A DNA stretch of 64,000 bases from Bacteroidaceae bacterium (GTDB lineage Bacteria; Bacteroidota; Bacteroidia; Bacteroidales; Bacteroidaceae), in NCBI GenBank assembly GCA_017447625.1, contig JAFSNB010000016.1, forward strand, positions 1-64,000. Direction: 5' to 3'. Each line of letters opens with the position of its first letter. The first letter of the stretch is position 1. The translations under genes and the position numbers were made by a program. Under the pieces are notes generated by a model, which made no database searches, was not told where the DNA came from, and was given only the letters and a program-made list of their open reading frames with translations. Below, in pieces: positions 45,755 through 55,312 of this stretch.

Positions 45755-47770
45755 ATGAACGACATCAAAGTTTTAAACCATGCAGCGGATAATATCCGTA
45801 TCCTCGCTGCTTCAATGGTAGAGAAAGCAAAGAGCGGTCACCCCGGCGGTGCTATGGGTGGTGCTGATTTCATCAACGTGCTTTATAGCGAATACCTCAA
45901 CTATGATCCTGCTGATCCCGCATGGGTTGGCCGCGACCGTTTCTTCCTTGATCCCGGTCACATGGCTCCTATGCTTTACAGCCAGCTGGCTCTTATCGGC
46001 AAATTCAGTCTCGATGAGCTGCAGCAGCTCCGTCAGTGGGGCTCTCCCACACCCGGTCATCCTGAGGCCGACATCCAGCGTGGCATTGAGAACACCAGCG
46101 GCCCGCTCGGACAGGGTCACACTTTCGGTATCGGTGCCGCCATCGCTGCAAAGTTCCTCGCTGCCCACACTGGCAACCCGACTTTTGAGAAAGAGACCAT
46201 CTACATCTACATCTCCGACGGCGGTGTACAGGAGGAAATCTCTCAGGGTGCTGCCCGCATCGCAGGTATCCTCGGTCTTGACAATGTCGTTATGTTCTAC
46301 GACAGCAACGACATCCAGCTCTCCACAGAGACCAAGGTCGTGATGAACGAGGACACCGCTGCCAAGTATCGCGCTCTCGGTTGGGAAGTGTTTGAGATCT
46401 GCGGAAACGATGCAGCTCAGATTCGCGAGGCCATCGAGAAGGCAAAGGCCGTTAAGGGCAAGCCCGCTCTCATCATCGGTAAGACCATCATGGGTAAGGG
46501 CGCTCTGAAGGAGGACGGTTCAAGCTACGAAGCTAACTGCAAGACTCACGGAGCACCTCTCGGCGGCAACGCATTCGTGAACACCATCAATCACCTCGGC
46601 GGCAACCCCGAGAATCCGTTCGTTATCTTCGACGATGTGAAGGAACTCTATGCCCGTCGTGCCGAAGAGCTGAAGGCCATCGCTGCTAAGCGCAAGGCTG
46701 AAGAGGCTGCTTGGGCTACTGCAAATCCCGAGAAGGCTGCTGCACAGGCTGAGTGGTTCAGCGGCAAGGCTCCGAAGATTGACTGGACCAAGGTTCAGCA
46801 GAAGAGCGGTGACGCCACACGTAATGCCAGTGCTGCCGTACTGAGTGTTCTTGCAGAGCAGGTTCCCAACATGATCGTGGCCAGTGCCGACCTCTCCAAC
46901 TCCGACAAGACCGACGGCTTCCTGAAGAAGACCACCTCTCTGCAGGCAGGCGACTTCAGCGGTGCCTTCTTCCAGGCTGGTGTAGCCGAGCTGACTATGG
47001 CTTGCTGCTGCATTGGAATGGCACTTCACGGAGGTGTAATCCCCGCTTGCGGCACCTTCTTCGTATTCTCCGACTACATGAAGCCCGCTGTTCGTATGGC
47101 TGCTTTGATGGAACTGCCTGTTAAGTTCATCTGGACGCACGACGCATTCCGCGTTGGTGAGGACGGACCTACTCACGAGCCCGTAGAGCAGGAGGCACAG
47201 ATCCGTCTCATGGAGAAACTGAAGAACCACCACGGCAAGAACTCCACCCTCGTGCTCCGTCCTGCAGATGCAGTCGAGACCACCGAGGCTTGGCGTCTCG
47301 CAATGGAGAACACCTGCACTCCGACCGCCCTCATTCTCAGCCGTCAGAATATCGCAGACCTGCCCGCAGGCAACGATTACAAGCAGGCTGAGCGCGGTGC
47401 ATACATCGTTGCCGGTTCCGATGAGAATCCTGATGTTATCCTTCTCGCCAGCGGTTCCGAGGTTAGCACACTCGTTGCCGGTGCCGAGCTCCTGCGCAAG
47501 GACGGCGTTAAGGTTCGCATCGTCAGCGTTCCTTCCGAGGGCCTCTTCCGCAGTCAGCCGAAAGACTACCAGCAGGCTATCCTGCCCGCAGGTGTCAAGA
47601 AGTTCGGTCTCACCGCCGGTCTGCCCGTGAACCTCGAAGGTCTCGTCGGTGCCGACGGCAGCGTATGGGGTCTCCAGAGCTTCGGCTTCTCCGCTCCCTA
47701 CAAGGTGCTCGACGAGAAGCTCGGCTTCACCGCAGAGAATGTGTATAAGCAAGTAAAGGCCATCCTTTAA
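45755..47770 (+). CDS. tkt: Transketolase
   Basis: A 671-residue thiamine-diphosphate enzyme linking pentose phosphates to glycolysis. EKAKSGHPGGAMGGADF, NTSGPLGQGHTFGIGAA, and VFEICGNDAAQIREAIEKAK are in the N-terminal ThDP-binding domain; KSGDATRNASAAVLSVLAEQ and FIWTHDAFRVGEDGPTHEPV fit the pyrimidine-binding domain; GAYIVAGSDENPDVILLASG begins the C-terminal domain. It precedes rpiB with a one-base gap, so the two are probably co-translated. It processes xylulose-5-phosphate arising from the arabinose genes. Confidence 0.96.
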   Translation: MNDIKVLNHAADNIRILAASMVEKAKSGHPGGAMGGADFINVLYSEYLNYDPADPAWVGRDRFFLDPGHMAPMLYSQLALIGKFSLDELQQLRQWGSPTPGHPEADIQRGIENTSGPLGQGHTFGIGAAIAAKFLAAHTGNPTFEKETIYIYISDGGVQEEISQGAARIAGILGLDNVVMFYDSNDIQLSTETKVVMNEDTAAKYRALGWEVFEICGNDAAQIREAIEKAKAVKGKPALIIGKTIMGKGALKEDGSSYEANCKTHGAPLGGNAFVNTINHLGGNPENPFVIFDDVKELYARRAEELKAIAAKRKAEEAAWATANPEKAAAQAEWFSGKAPKIDWTKVQQKSGDATRNASAAVLSVLAEQVPNMIVASADLSNSDKTDGFLKKTTSLQAGDFSGAFFQAGVAELTMACCCIGMALHGGVIPACGTFFVFSDYMKPAVRMAALMELPVKFIWTHDAFRVGEDGPTHEPVEQEAQIRLMEKLKNHHGKNSTLVLRPADAVETTEAWRLAMENTCTPTALILSRQNIADLPAGNDYKQAERGAYIVAGSDENPDVILLASGSEVSTLVAGAELLRKDGVKVRIVSVPSEGLFRSQPKDYQQAILPAGVKKFGLTAGLPVNLEGLVGADGSVWGLQSFGFSAPYKVLDEKLGFTAENVYKQVKAIL

Positions 47771-47771
47771 T

Positions 47772-48209
47772 ATGGAAGTCAAGACAATAGGCATAGCCAG
47801 CGACCATGCTGGCTATGCTATCAAACAATTCATTATTTCCTATCTTCAGGAAAAGGGCTACACATATAAGGACTACGGCACCTACTCGGAAGACTCCTGC
47901 GACTACAGCGATTTCGGTCACGCCTTGGCACGCGGCATAGAAGCTGGTGAGGTATATCCCGGAATTGCCGTATGCGGCAGTGGCGAAGGCATATCGATGA
48001 CTCTGAACAAGCATCAGAGCATCCGTGCCGGACTTGTCTGGCGACCCGAGATAGCACATCTCATCCGTCAGCACAACAACGCAAACGTCATCGTCTTCCC
48101 GGGACGCTTCATCGACGAAGCCACCACAACCGCCTGCCTCGATGAGTTCTTCTCAACAGAATTCGAGGGCGGACGACATCAGGCACGTGTTGATAAGATT
48201 CCCGTTTGA
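47772..48209 (+). CDS. rpiB: Ribose-5-phosphate isomerase B
   Basis: A 145-residue RpiB isomerase converting ribulose-5-phosphate and ribose-5-phosphate. IGIASDHAGYAIKQFIISYL carries the conserved Asp-His, GYTYKDYGTYSEDSCDYSDF follows, and GIAVCGSGEGISMTLNKHQ has the catalytic Cys and the phosphate loop; RQHNNANVIVFPGRFID closes the site. It follows tkt by one base and ends with a strong terminator. Confidence 0.96.
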   Translation: MEVKTIGIASDHAGYAIKQFIISYLQEKGYTYKDYGTYSEDSCDYSDFGHALARGIEAGEVYPGIAVCGSGEGISMTLNKHQSIRAGLVWRPEIAHLIRQHNNANVIVFPGRFIDEATTTACLDEFFSTEFEGGRHQARVDKIPV

Positions 48210-48216
48210 TAACCAT

Positions 48217-48256
48217 CATTTATCCCCTGCACCCCGCAGGGGATAAATGCTTTCTT
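48217..48256 (+). terminator. Terminator of tkt-rpiB
   Basis: A perfect 13-bp stem ATTTATCCCCTGC / GCAGGGGATAAAT with a 5-nt loop, followed by GCTTTCTTTT. Confidence 0.85.
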
Positions 48257-48300
48257 TTGAACATTGACCATTGACCATTGAACATTGACCATTTTACATT
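48257..48300. repeat. ATTGACC/ATTGAAC heptamer tract
   Basis: Six or so 7-bp words directly after the rpiB terminator and before the HD-type gene. Confidence 0.8.
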
Positions 48301-48317
48301 TACCATTAGAATTTACA

Positions 48318-48914
48318 ATGGACTTCCAATCCTCTATAGAACGACTCTCAACAACTATTGAGAAGATAAAGCATGACGCACATGCTTTACATGACAGCGT
48401 GAACCAGAAATACGACCACATTCATCCGTACGGTCTGCATTTGGATATGGTAGTCAGTTCGGTCTATAAGTACGGCGCGGAAGTCTGTGCTTCTGAGGAA
48501 GATATCCTGCCTCTTTTCTTCGGCGCATACTATCACGACAGCATAGAGGATGCGCGTCTCACGTATAACGATGTGATGCGTCTTGCCCGTCAGCTGATGT
48601 CAGACAGTCAGGCTCTTATAGCCACCGAGATAGTCTATGCGCTGACAAACGACAAAGGCCGCACTCGTGAAGAAAGGGCAGGGGAGAAGTACTATCAGGG
48701 AATCCGAGAGACTCCTTATGCGCCCTTTGTAAAACTGGCCGACCGCCTCGCAAACACAACCTATTCTTGTACTCACGCCAATAACACCAACAACCGCATG
48801 AAGGAAATCTATGCGCGCGAACTGCCTCATTTCATCGCTTCCATCACTGTTCAGAGCAACGACCTCCGCTTCTCACTCCCTCAAGATATGATTTCTGCAA
48901 TCAAAAGCTTGTAA
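48318..48914 (+). CDS. HD-domain-like phosphohydrolase
   Basis: A 198-residue protein with the pattern of a small HD-type hydrolase: HIHPYGLHLDMVVSSV contains the first His, FFGAYYHDSIEDARLTYNDV the HD motif, ALTNDKGRTREERAG and PFVKLADRLANTTYS the later conserved residues, similar to RelA/SpoT-type hydrolase or MESH-like HD domains. This resemblance suggests cleavage of a nucleotide phosphate, but substrate and family assignment are tentative. Start ATG 48318; an upstream in-frame alternative at 48285 would read through a repeat. Confidence 0.65.
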   Translation: MDFQSSIERLSTTIEKIKHDAHALHDSVNQKYDHIHPYGLHLDMVVSSVYKYGAEVCASEEDILPLFFGAYYHDSIEDARLTYNDVMRLARQLMSDSQALIATEIVYALTNDKGRTREERAGEKYYQGIRETPYAPFVKLADRLANTTYSCTHANNTNNRMKEIYARELPHFIASITVQSNDLRFSLPQDMISAIKSL

Positions 48915-49005
48915 GTGCTAAGAATAAGGGAGTACTTTCTGAATCCTTTTTGTTAAAACTAATCACTATTTTCGTGCTATTGCATATTATATGAAATAAA
49001 AGTTG

Positions 49006-49014
49006 TAACTTTGC
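49006..49014 (+). promoter_or_regulatory. -7 promoter box for the VapBC-like pair
   Basis: TAACTTTGC, 27 bases upstream of the first start codon, with TTG about 23 bases further upstream. Confidence 0.6.
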
Positions 49015-49040
49015 ACGCAGAAACGTAACAAACGACGATT

Positions 49041-49382
49041 ATGGATGCTACTGTGAGAAGAAGACAGCGCACCATGCGCCCCATCACACACTACTGGGGG
49101 CTGGTTAAGGACATGGACAATAGCCAGAAACTGGAACTAGTAACAATGCTCATCGACAGCGTGCGCCTCTATCCTGCCGCTTATGATGACGACGAGGACG
49201 AGTTGGCCAAAAAGCATGACGCCGACGACATCGCCGGCGCTTGGGCCACGATGGACGACGACATGCTCGATGCCGCGCTGGCCAAGTTCCATAAGGACTG
49301 GGGCGGCGAAGGCACCGCAATGGAGATAGCTGAAGATTTGCGCAGCAGCCGCGATAATTCACGAACCGTTGAAACCTGGTAA
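49041..49382 (+). CDS. Putative antitoxin of a VapBC-like pair
   Basis: A 113-residue acidic protein preceding a PIN-domain gene by three bases. The first 20 residues are basic and arginine-rich, then a segment QKLELVTMLIDSVRLYPAAY resembles the helical oligomer region seen in some small antitoxin-type proteins; Asp-rich linkers follow, and GTAMEIAEDLRSSRDNSRTV closes it. No standard VapB swapped-hairpin or ribbon-helix-helix motif is clear. The antitoxin label rests mainly on position and size. Confidence 0.55.
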   Translation: MDATVRRRQRTMRPITHYWGLVKDMDNSQKLELVTMLIDSVRLYPAAYDDDEDELAKKHDADDIAGAWATMDDDMLDAALAKFHKDWGGEGTAMEIAEDLRSSRDNSRTVETW

Positions 49383-49385
49383 GTC

Positions 49386-49805
49386 ATGATGACACGAGGA
49401 ACCTATCTGCTGGATACTTGCGTCTGCATCGCACTCATCAAGCAAGAGCCCGCCGTTGTGGAGCACATCCGCCACGTAGGTGTTAGCGAGTGCAAGATTT
49501 CCGACCTCACCATCGGCGAGCTCTATTTCGGTGCCTATAAGTCGGGCCGCAAGGAGCACTTCGACGACGTGATAGAGATTCAAAACCTCTTCGAGCATTA
49601 CTCTACTAGTCACTGTATGCGCGAGTATGGCGACATACGTTGGCAACTGGAGCGCACTGGGCTGCGCATTGACAGCATGGACCTGCTTATCGGCGCAACC
49701 GCTCTGCATGAGGATCTCATCCTCGTCACTGGTAACGTCAGACACTTCAGCCGCATACCAGGTCTAAGAGTCGAGAACTGGATTAAGCGACCCGAAATGG
49801 ATTAG
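49386..49805 (+). CDS. vapC: PIN-domain ribonuclease (VapC-like toxin)
   Basis: A 139-residue PIN-domain protein. The four acidic positions are visible: YLLDTCVCIALIK (first Asp), SDLTIGELYFGAYKS (Glu), IDSMDLLIGATAL (third and fourth Asp) and LVTGNVRHFSRIPGL, which carries the usual C-terminal N/H pattern. VapC toxins cleave tRNA or rRNA. Two in-frame ATGs (49386 and 49389) are adjacent. It is encoded three bases after the presumed antitoxin, the usual order. Confidence 0.88.
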   Translation: MMTRGTYLLDTCVCIALIKQEPAVVEHIRHVGVSECKISDLTIGELYFGAYKSGRKEHFDDVIEIQNLFEHYSTSHCMREYGDIRWQLERTGLRIDSMDLLIGATALHEDLILVTGNVRHFSRIPGLRVENWIKRPEMD

Positions 49806-49923
49806 TACCCACATCCTTCCCCCTCAGACAAGTGTCCGCCGAGACATCATAAGAAAATGATGGACTTGGCGTTTTTTCGTTCTATGGAGCGAAAGGATGG
49901 AATTGCTTTATATCCGTTTTGTA

Positions 49924-49960
49924 GAAAAAGGAAGTGCTCCGCTGTTGGCAGAGCACTTCT
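49924..49960 (-). terminator. Terminator of the leucine-rich-repeat gene
   Basis: Minus strand: GAAGTGCTC, 11-nt loop, GAGCACTTC, then CTTTTTC. Nine perfect pairs, 70 bases after the stop codon. The rest of the 49806-50029 gap holds nothing I can assign. Confidence 0.7.
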
Positions 49961-50029
49961 CTTAAGACGTCAATAGACATAATACTATCTACTTTCTTCA
50001 TAAATAGAGATGAAGAAAGTGTTTACAGC

Positions 50030-53000
50030 TTACTTCACCATAACTTTCCTTACCGTGCCGTCACTCATACGGATGATGTTGATGCCACGCTGCATGGTTC
50101 CTATGCGGTGCCCTTGTATGTTATACCGTGCGACAATTCTTGGAGTAGAATCATTCGCAGGTATTTCTTCTACAGATGTCAAATCCTCACCAGTCTGGAA
50201 GGTCTTAGTCTCACCATAGAAGGTCTCGCCTTCAGATGTCCTTATAAAAGCAACATAGTTATATGTGCTTTCATATTCCAAATCAGTCAGATTGGCTTCC
50301 ATCACAGTACCTATAGCCTCAATGGTCTTGGCATCGCTGGGTATTGCAGGAGTCTTTCTTTGTCCTGACTGCGAAGATTTAGTAGAGCTCCTCCAATACA
50401 TGAAACCTTGTGACGTGATGTTGTCTGTTCCTCGTTGGGCGTAACCGCTAACTTGTGCGGTGTTGCCATTCACATTCACTTTGGAATAGGTGTGTACTGT
50501 AGGCTCGAAGTAGGAGAAGTCAGCAGGATCGATGCCCTTCCACTCACCGTAATAACGTAAACCGTTGTTAGCCTCATAGTAAGGACGGAACTTCCACAGG
50601 TAGTTCGCATTTATGCTGCGGATATATCCTTCCATCTGGCCCTCGTACATGTAGGCACCGCCTGTTTTCGAGTCGAAATCATCGGTCCAGTCCTGCCGTC
50701 TCCACTCGAAGCCAACGTTCTTCTCCTCATCGTCCAGATTTGAAGTTGCAGCCACGATGACATTACCCTCTGAGATAACCTTAGGCTGTTGTGTTTCCAG
50801 CGTGAGGGGTTGTGTCGTAACTTGTACGTTAGTAGTCGAATATGTACGGGATTCGTCATTTCCATACGCCACTGTGATGTAGTATTTTACTTCAAAGCTA
50901 TTATCAGGCATCAATCCTGTCATATTTACAGCATTCCCTTTTATTTCCACTCCGCTGATGGATATGTATTGCCCGATAACCTTGGCATCACCTTTTACGA
51001 ATGTCCCTTGGGCCGAAATGGATGAGGCCGTTTTATCGATAGTTATCTGTGGACTAATGTTTTTTGTAGAATATTCAACAGATTTATACATACTGACGTC
51101 TTCTAAAGATATTTTAACTGTTGCAGTACCATGGTACTCTGGATAACGTCCTGTAATCAAAAACGACTCATTATTAATACTATTGTTGCCAAAGGTGTAG
51201 TTATACTCCTTGTAATAATTGTTTATATTAATCGTTGCGGTGGTTTGCGTAGTACTTTCTACGCTAAGTGTCGGTTCTATCAGTTTATTTCCTGTTCTAA
51301 TTTCATAAGGAGTATAACCTTCAATCCATAAACACAAACATGATTTTGTCCCACGATTTACATATATTTTTGCGGTGCAGCCTTCGAACGTAGATTTGCC
51401 TATGCTTGTCATATTGTTGGAGATAGTGATGGAATTTAGGCCACTGCAACCAGAGAACGCAGAATTGCCTATTGCAGTTATGCTTTCTGGTATGGTTATG
51501 GAAGTCATGCCGCTGCAACCAGAGAATCCCCATTCGCCAATAGAAGTCACGCCTTCGGGGATGGTTATGGAGGTCAGACCGCTGCAATTATAGAACGCAT
51601 AATCGCCTATTGAAGTCACGCTTTCAGGTATGGTTATGGAGGTCAGGCCGCTGCATCCTGAGAACGCACTATTGCCAATTGAAGTCACGCTTTTGGGGAT
51701 AACCAAGTCTGTTACTTCTTTACCATCAATATATAGATGATGAGCATAACTCAAAGGATTGGATACCCAATCCTTAAAAACAATGCCACATAAGCTTTCT
51801 ACACTGGCAAACTCAGCCTTGGTCAGGCCGCTGCAACCATAGAACGCAGAATTGCCTATTGAAGTCACGCTATTTGGTATGGTTATGGAAGTCAGGCCGC
51901 TGCAATCATAGAACGCATAATTGCCTATTGAAGTCACGCTTTCTGGAATAACCAAATCTGTTACTTCTTTACCATCGATATATAGATGATGAGCATAACT
52001 CAAAGGATTAGACCCATACGAAAAGGCAATGCCACATAAGCTTTCTACACTGGCAAACTCAGCCTTGGTCAGTCCGCTGCAACCAGAGAACGCTTGATAG
52101 CCTATTGAAGTCACTCTTTCTGGTATGGTGACTGAGGTCAGGCCGCTGCAACCATAGAACGCATAATCTCCAATACTCTTTACTTCTTCTCCTAAGACGT
52201 ATTCCTTAACCTGTGTTCCAAAAATTCTTGCAAGTGTGGAGGAAGAAGTATATTTTATGGAAGCAATGGCATTACTGTTGATGGTGACGGATGTCAGGCC
52301 GCTGCAACCATCGAACGCATAATTGTCTATTGAAGTCACGCTATTTGGTATGGTTATGGAAGTCAGGCCACTGCAACCATCGAACGCATAATTGTCTATT
52401 GAAGTCACGCTATTTGGTATGGTTATGGAAGTCAGGCCACTGCAACGACAGAACGCAGAATAACCAATTGAAGTCACGCTGTTGGGAATGGTAATGGATG
52501 TCAGGCCGGTGCAACGATAGAACGCAGAATTGCCTATTGAAGTCACGCTTTCTGGTATGGTTATGGAGGTAAGGCCGCTGCAACCTTTGAACGCACCGCC
52601 GCCAATTGAGGTCACGCTTTCGGGGATGGTTATGGAGGTCAGGCCACTGCATCCAGAGAACGCATCACTGCCTATTGAAGTCACGCTATTTGGTATGGTG
52701 ATGGAAGTCAGGCCGCTGCAACGCAAGAACGCAAGATCGCCTATTGAAGTCACGCTATTTGGTATGGTGATGGAAGTCAGGCCGCTGCAATTATGGAACG
52801 CCTCATCGCCTATTGAAGTCACGCTATAAGAGCTACCATTATAAGTAATAGAAGAAGGAATGATAACATTACCCTTGTAGTTATTAGATTTAGATGGGTA
52901 AGAACTATGAGTATAGGTCACAGATGCGGTTCTATTATTATCATTTAATATATAATTTATCCCATCAATTACGTATCCGTTTGCCCACGTGCCAATGGAA

Positions 53001-53041
53001 AAGGTCAGGGCCACAAGGGTTAGAAGTAATTTTTTTTTCAT
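50030..53041 (-). CDS. BspA-like leucine-rich-repeat surface protein
   Basis: A 1003-residue exported protein. A signal peptide ([17 protein letters not shown], cleaved near TWANG) is followed by about 17-20 LRR_5 units of the type [19 protein letters not shown], residues about 75-560, several identical at DNA level. The middle (residues about 600-900) looks like beta-sandwich domains. The final 40 residues ([44 protein letters not shown]) are typical of the C-terminal tail of Prevotella secreted proteins, with likely type IX-like sorting by inference. Such LRR proteins bind host or bacterial surfaces. It is preceded by a long structured leader. Confidence 0.9.
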   Translation of the reverse strand: MKKKLLLTLVALTFSIGTWANGYVIDGINYILNDNNRTASVTYTHSSYPSKSNNYKGNVIIPSSITYNGSSYSVTSIGDEAFHNCSGLTSITIPNSVTSIGDLAFLRCSGLTSITIPNSVTSIGSDAFSGCSGLTSITIPESVTSIGGGAFKGCSGLTSITIPESVTSIGNSAFYRCTGLTSITIPNSVTSIGYSAFCRCSGLTSITIPNSVTSIDNYAFDGCSGLTSITIPNSVTSIDNYAFDGCSGLTSVTINSNAIASIKYTSSSTLARIFGTQVKEYVLGEEVKSIGDYAFYGCSGLTSVTIPERVTSIGYQAFSGCSGLTKAEFASVESLCGIAFSYGSNPLSYAHHLYIDGKEVTDLVIPESVTSIGNYAFYDCSGLTSITIPNSVTSIGNSAFYGCSGLTKAEFASVESLCGIVFKDWVSNPLSYAHHLYIDGKEVTDLVIPKSVTSIGNSAFSGCSGLTSITIPESVTSIGDYAFYNCSGLTSITIPEGVTSIGEWGFSGCSGMTSITIPESITAIGNSAFSGCSGLNSITISNNMTSIGKSTFEGCTAKIYVNRGTKSCLCLWIEGYTPYEIRTGNKLIEPTLSVESTTQTTATININNYYKEYNYTFGNNSINNESFLITGRYPEYHGTATVKISLEDVSMYKSVEYSTKNISPQITIDKTASSISAQGTFVKGDAKVIGQYISISGVEIKGNAVNMTGLMPDNSFEVKYYITVAYGNDESRTYSTTNVQVTTQPLTLETQQPKVISEGNVIVAATSNLDDEEKNVGFEWRRQDWTDDFDSKTGGAYMYEGQMEGYIRSINANYLWKFRPYYEANNGLRYYGEWKGIDPADFSYFEPTVHTYSKVNVNGNTAQVSGYAQRGTDNITSQGFMYWRSSTKSSQSGQRKTPAIPSDAKTIEAIGTVMEANLTDLEYESTYNYVAFIRTSEGETFYGETKTFQTGEDLTSVEEIPANDSTPRIVARYNIQGHRIGTMQRGINIIRMSDGTVRKVMVK

Positions 53042-53430
53042 ACGTTTCTTTGGCTTAGAAACGAAAAAGGCGTGAGACCATTCAGTGCTTATTCTCTCAT
53101 CAGGTTACCGCCAAGTGACCTTGCAACAAAACAAGCAAGAACAGTTCACGCCCCTGCGGACGTGAACCTTCTGAACTGCTTGCTCTCTGTTGCTAATATT
53201 GGCGGTATTTGACGAGAGAGAACAAGAGCAGAAAGCTCAAGTTATTAAGACTACGAACGGGACTTCAGCGCGCTTCTACGTTTTGTTAATAAAATAGAGT
53301 TAGTTAAAATGTTTGCTTTTTGTCCCTTGGGAGCGTCGCATTCTGTTGCGTCTGTCTCCCCATTATTCGTTGTTATGTCATAGGCTATATGTTGATTAAA
53401 TGGTTATTATTGAAATTGATTTGTAGTTTT
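53042..53430 (-). ncRNA. Structured leader of the leucine-rich-repeat gene
   Basis: The transcript from the box at 53437-53444 would carry about 390 untranslated bases. These can fold into a long three-tier stem around 53095-53222: CTCTC/GAGAG, ACCGCCA/TGGCGGT, AGCAAG/CTTGCT and GTTCACG/CGTGAAC. Close to the start codon, TCACGCC then TTTTTCG (53063-53075 region) can pair instead with GGCGTGA of the inner hairpin. The mutually exclusive pairing looks like an attenuator or riboswitch, but no known class is recognised. Confidence 0.45.
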
Positions 53431-53436
53431 CGGTGG

Positions 53437-53444
53437 CAAAGTTA
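53437..53444 (-). promoter_or_regulatory. -7 promoter box for the leucine-rich-repeat gene
   Basis: TAACTTTG on the minus strand, with a TTTTTGTG upstream element about 22 bases further (near 53467-53472). Distance to the start codon is about 395 bases. Confidence 0.5.
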
Positions 53445-53588
53445 GTGAAAAGAATTGGAAGGGACACAAAAATGTGAGAAAAAGTTGTTTTGGAAACAGA
53501 AATATGCACTCTATGGACTTGTTCGCTTATGGATGAGTAGTCTGTGAGCCCTTTCCTAATATTCAATCGACCTATATTCACAACTTAA

Positions 53589-53742
53589 CACACGGCCGTC
53601 GGCTGATTAACACACGGCCGTCGGCTGATTGACACACGGCCGTCGGCTGATCGTCACACGGCTGTCTGCTAATTGTCTCACAGCTGTCGCACAATCGTCA
53701 CACAACTGTTAGACAATTGTCACACAGCTGTCAGACGATTGA
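53589..53742. repeat. Seven 22-bp tandem units
   Basis: Units start at 53589, 53611, 53633, 53655, 53677, 53699 and 53721. The first three are almost identical (CACACGGCCGTCGGCTGATT plus 2 bases); the others diverge progressively. Each has small palindromes such as ACGGCCGT, CAGCTG or GACAATTGTC. There are no spacers. Confidence 0.9.
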
Positions 53743-53891
53743 TAACCCTTGATAAAACATGTGATGAGCACCGCCTAAAACACAGCTTCGCACCAGCCCA
53801 ATTATGCATTGTGCATTATGACGTACCGATGAGCAAAGTCGAATAATTAAGAATTATGAATTATGACGGATTGTTGAACGAATGTGAAAAA

Positions 53892-55181
53892 TTAGCCCAG
53901 GATTGTTTTCGGTTGGATGTGAGTGCTGTGGATGCGCCAGGCTTTGGGATAGAGGTTGTTGGCGCGGTTGCCTATGTTCTTCATCAGACCGAGGCGACGA
54001 CCGCGGTAACAGACTTGGACGATACCCCGGGGAACTGAAGGCTCAAGGACGAGGCTCTCGCCGCGAAGATAGCTAAACGCGTCTTCCAATGAAAACTCAA
54101 CAGAAGGAGAGTCGGGGGAATCAAGCTGGTCTGTAGGTAAGAGGTTGAGTCGGTCAGTAAGTTTTAATTCACCGCGTGAGCGTTTATCCTTCTTTGAGCG
54201 ACTTGCTTCGCGTACATTATTAATTATTATAGAGTCCTCATTATTAATTATTACAGAGTCCTCATTTTCGTTTTTGCGAATGGCAGCGCAGAAGAAGCCT
54301 TCGCCACGGGCTGTTCCGGGCAGGAAATGGCAGCAGGGCAGTGAACCGGCTGATTGAGTGGAATCTTCGCTACGCAGGTCGCCGTCTATATTCCATTCAG
54401 GCTTAGTTGGAATCGCGATGACCTCACCGCCAAGCTCGCGTGCTATCCATTCGACATTGTCCTCATCCTCTTCGTGGTTGAAGGTGCAGGTGGAGTAAAT
54501 CAGGAATCCGCCCGGGCGCAGGGTGGGCCAGATGTCGGAGATTATGTTGCGCTGACGGGCTGCGCAGTCGGCTACCAACGCCTTTGACCACTGCGCCACA
54601 GCCTCCGCCTCCTTACGCATCATTCCTTCCCCTGAGCATGGAACGTCGGCAAGAATAAGGTCGAATGTATTTACGAACGGAGCAAAATCAGCGGGATATG
54701 CCTGTGAGACAAGCATATTCGGCTGTCCCCATTTGGCTACATTCTCAGCCAGAACTTGAGCGCGGGCGCGGATTGGCTCGTTGCTGATAAGAAGACAATC
54801 CGGTGGCACGACGGAGCGGAGTAGGGTAGTCTTCCCCCCGGGAGCGGCGCAGAGGTCGAGGCAGCGTCGGAAAGGGCGGTCGGTTATGGCTGCAAGCGTC
54901 CGCACGACGTGATCAATGAACATCGAACTGGCTTCCTGAACATAATAGGTTCCCGCGTGAAACAGCGGGTCGGCCGTAAACACAGGCCGTTCAGCCAAAT
55001 ACCATCCTCCGTTGCACCAAGGCACAGGCTCTGCGCCCGGGATTTCCGGGTGTAAGCCGAAAGCCGGATTCAAGCGTATGCTAACAGACGGCTCTTGTTC
55101 CAAGCCGCTAACCAAACGCTCCACAACGCCGTCACGCATTGTGGCTTTCAGGTATTCTATGAAGTCTGAAGGCACTCTCAT
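53892..55181 (-). CDS. RsmF/NSUN-like RNA m5C methyltransferase with insert
   Basis: A 429-residue RNA cytosine-C5 methyltransferase of the NOL1/NOP2/Sun family. The SAM motif is RRCLDLCAAPGGKTTLL, LADVPCSGEGMMRKE carries one catalytic Cys and FLIYSTCTFNHEEDEDNV the other; AGTYYVQEASSMFIDHV precedes them. C-terminal PUA-like portion ends near KAWRIHSTHI. Residues about 303-325 hold VIINNEDSIIINN from two 24-bp direct repeats in a loop between the methylase and the C-terminal domain. rRNA is the usual target (m5C1407-type); the target here is inferred. A -7 box lies five bases before the start codon. Confidence 0.88.
   Translation of the reverse strand: MRVPSDFIEYLKATMRDGVVERLVSGLEQEPSVSIRLNPAFGLHPEIPGAEPVPWCNGGWYLAERPVFTADPLFHAGTYYVQEASSMFIDHVVRTLAAITDRPFRRCLDLCAAPGGKTTLLRSVVPPDCLLISNEPIRARAQVLAENVAKWGQPNMLVSQAYPADFAPFVNTFDLILADVPCSGEGMMRKEAEAVAQWSKALVADCAARQRNIISDIWPTLRPGGFLIYSTCTFNHEEDEDNVEWIARELGGEVIAIPTKPEWNIDGDLRSEDSTQSAGSLPCCHFLPGTARGEGFFCAAIRKNENEDSVIINNEDSIIINNVREASRSKKDKRSRGELKLTDRLNLLPTDQLDSPDSPSVEFSLEDAFSYLRGESLVLEPSVPRGIVQVCYRGRRLGLMKNIGNRANNLYPKAWRIHSTHIQPKTILG
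54216..54263 (-). repeat. Two 24-bp direct repeats inside the RsmF-like gene
   Basis: ATTATTAATTATTATAGAG then TCCTC occurs at 54216-54239 and again with one change at 54240-54263. The unit is a multiple of three and encodes NEDSIIIN-type peptides. Confidence 0.9.
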
Positions 55182-55185
55182 GGCG

Positions 55186-55193
55186 CAAAGATA
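55186..55193 (-). promoter_or_regulatory. -7 promoter box abutting the RsmF-like start codon
   Basis: Minus strand TATCTTTG followed by CGCC and ATG. Transcription would begin at or near the A of the ATG, so the message may be leaderless. Confidence 0.6.
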
Positions 55194-55297
55194 GGAAAAG
55201 AAGATAAAAGAGAAGAAGAGAAAAGAGAAAAATTAGTTTTTTATTTTTTATCTCACTTTTCTTTTTTCTCTTTTTCTTTTTTCTCTTAAAAATATAC

Positions 55298-55306
55298 TAT
55301 CTTTGC
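55298..55306 (+). promoter_or_regulatory. -7 promoter box for thyA
   Basis: TATCTTTGC ends six bases before the thyA start codon, so a very short or absent leader is predicted. The gap before it is a pyrimidine/purine-rich tract (55200-55288). Confidence 0.65.
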
Positions 55307-55312
55307 AGCCAA

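Larger units (their letters stand above)
53431..53891. other. Gap upstream of the LRR promoter
   Basis: It holds the -7 box described separately, an AT-rich stretch, the seven-unit 22-bp array (53589-53742) and ATTATGCATTGTGC words (53800-53865). No protein gene is supported. Confidence 0.6.

Noticed and set aside
46520-47794. 424-codon frame antisense to tkt
   Set aside because: A shadow of transketolase with no start context and no recognisable domain.
53589-53742. CRISPR-like array
   Set aside because: The 22-bp units abut directly with no unique spacers, and no cas genes are near.
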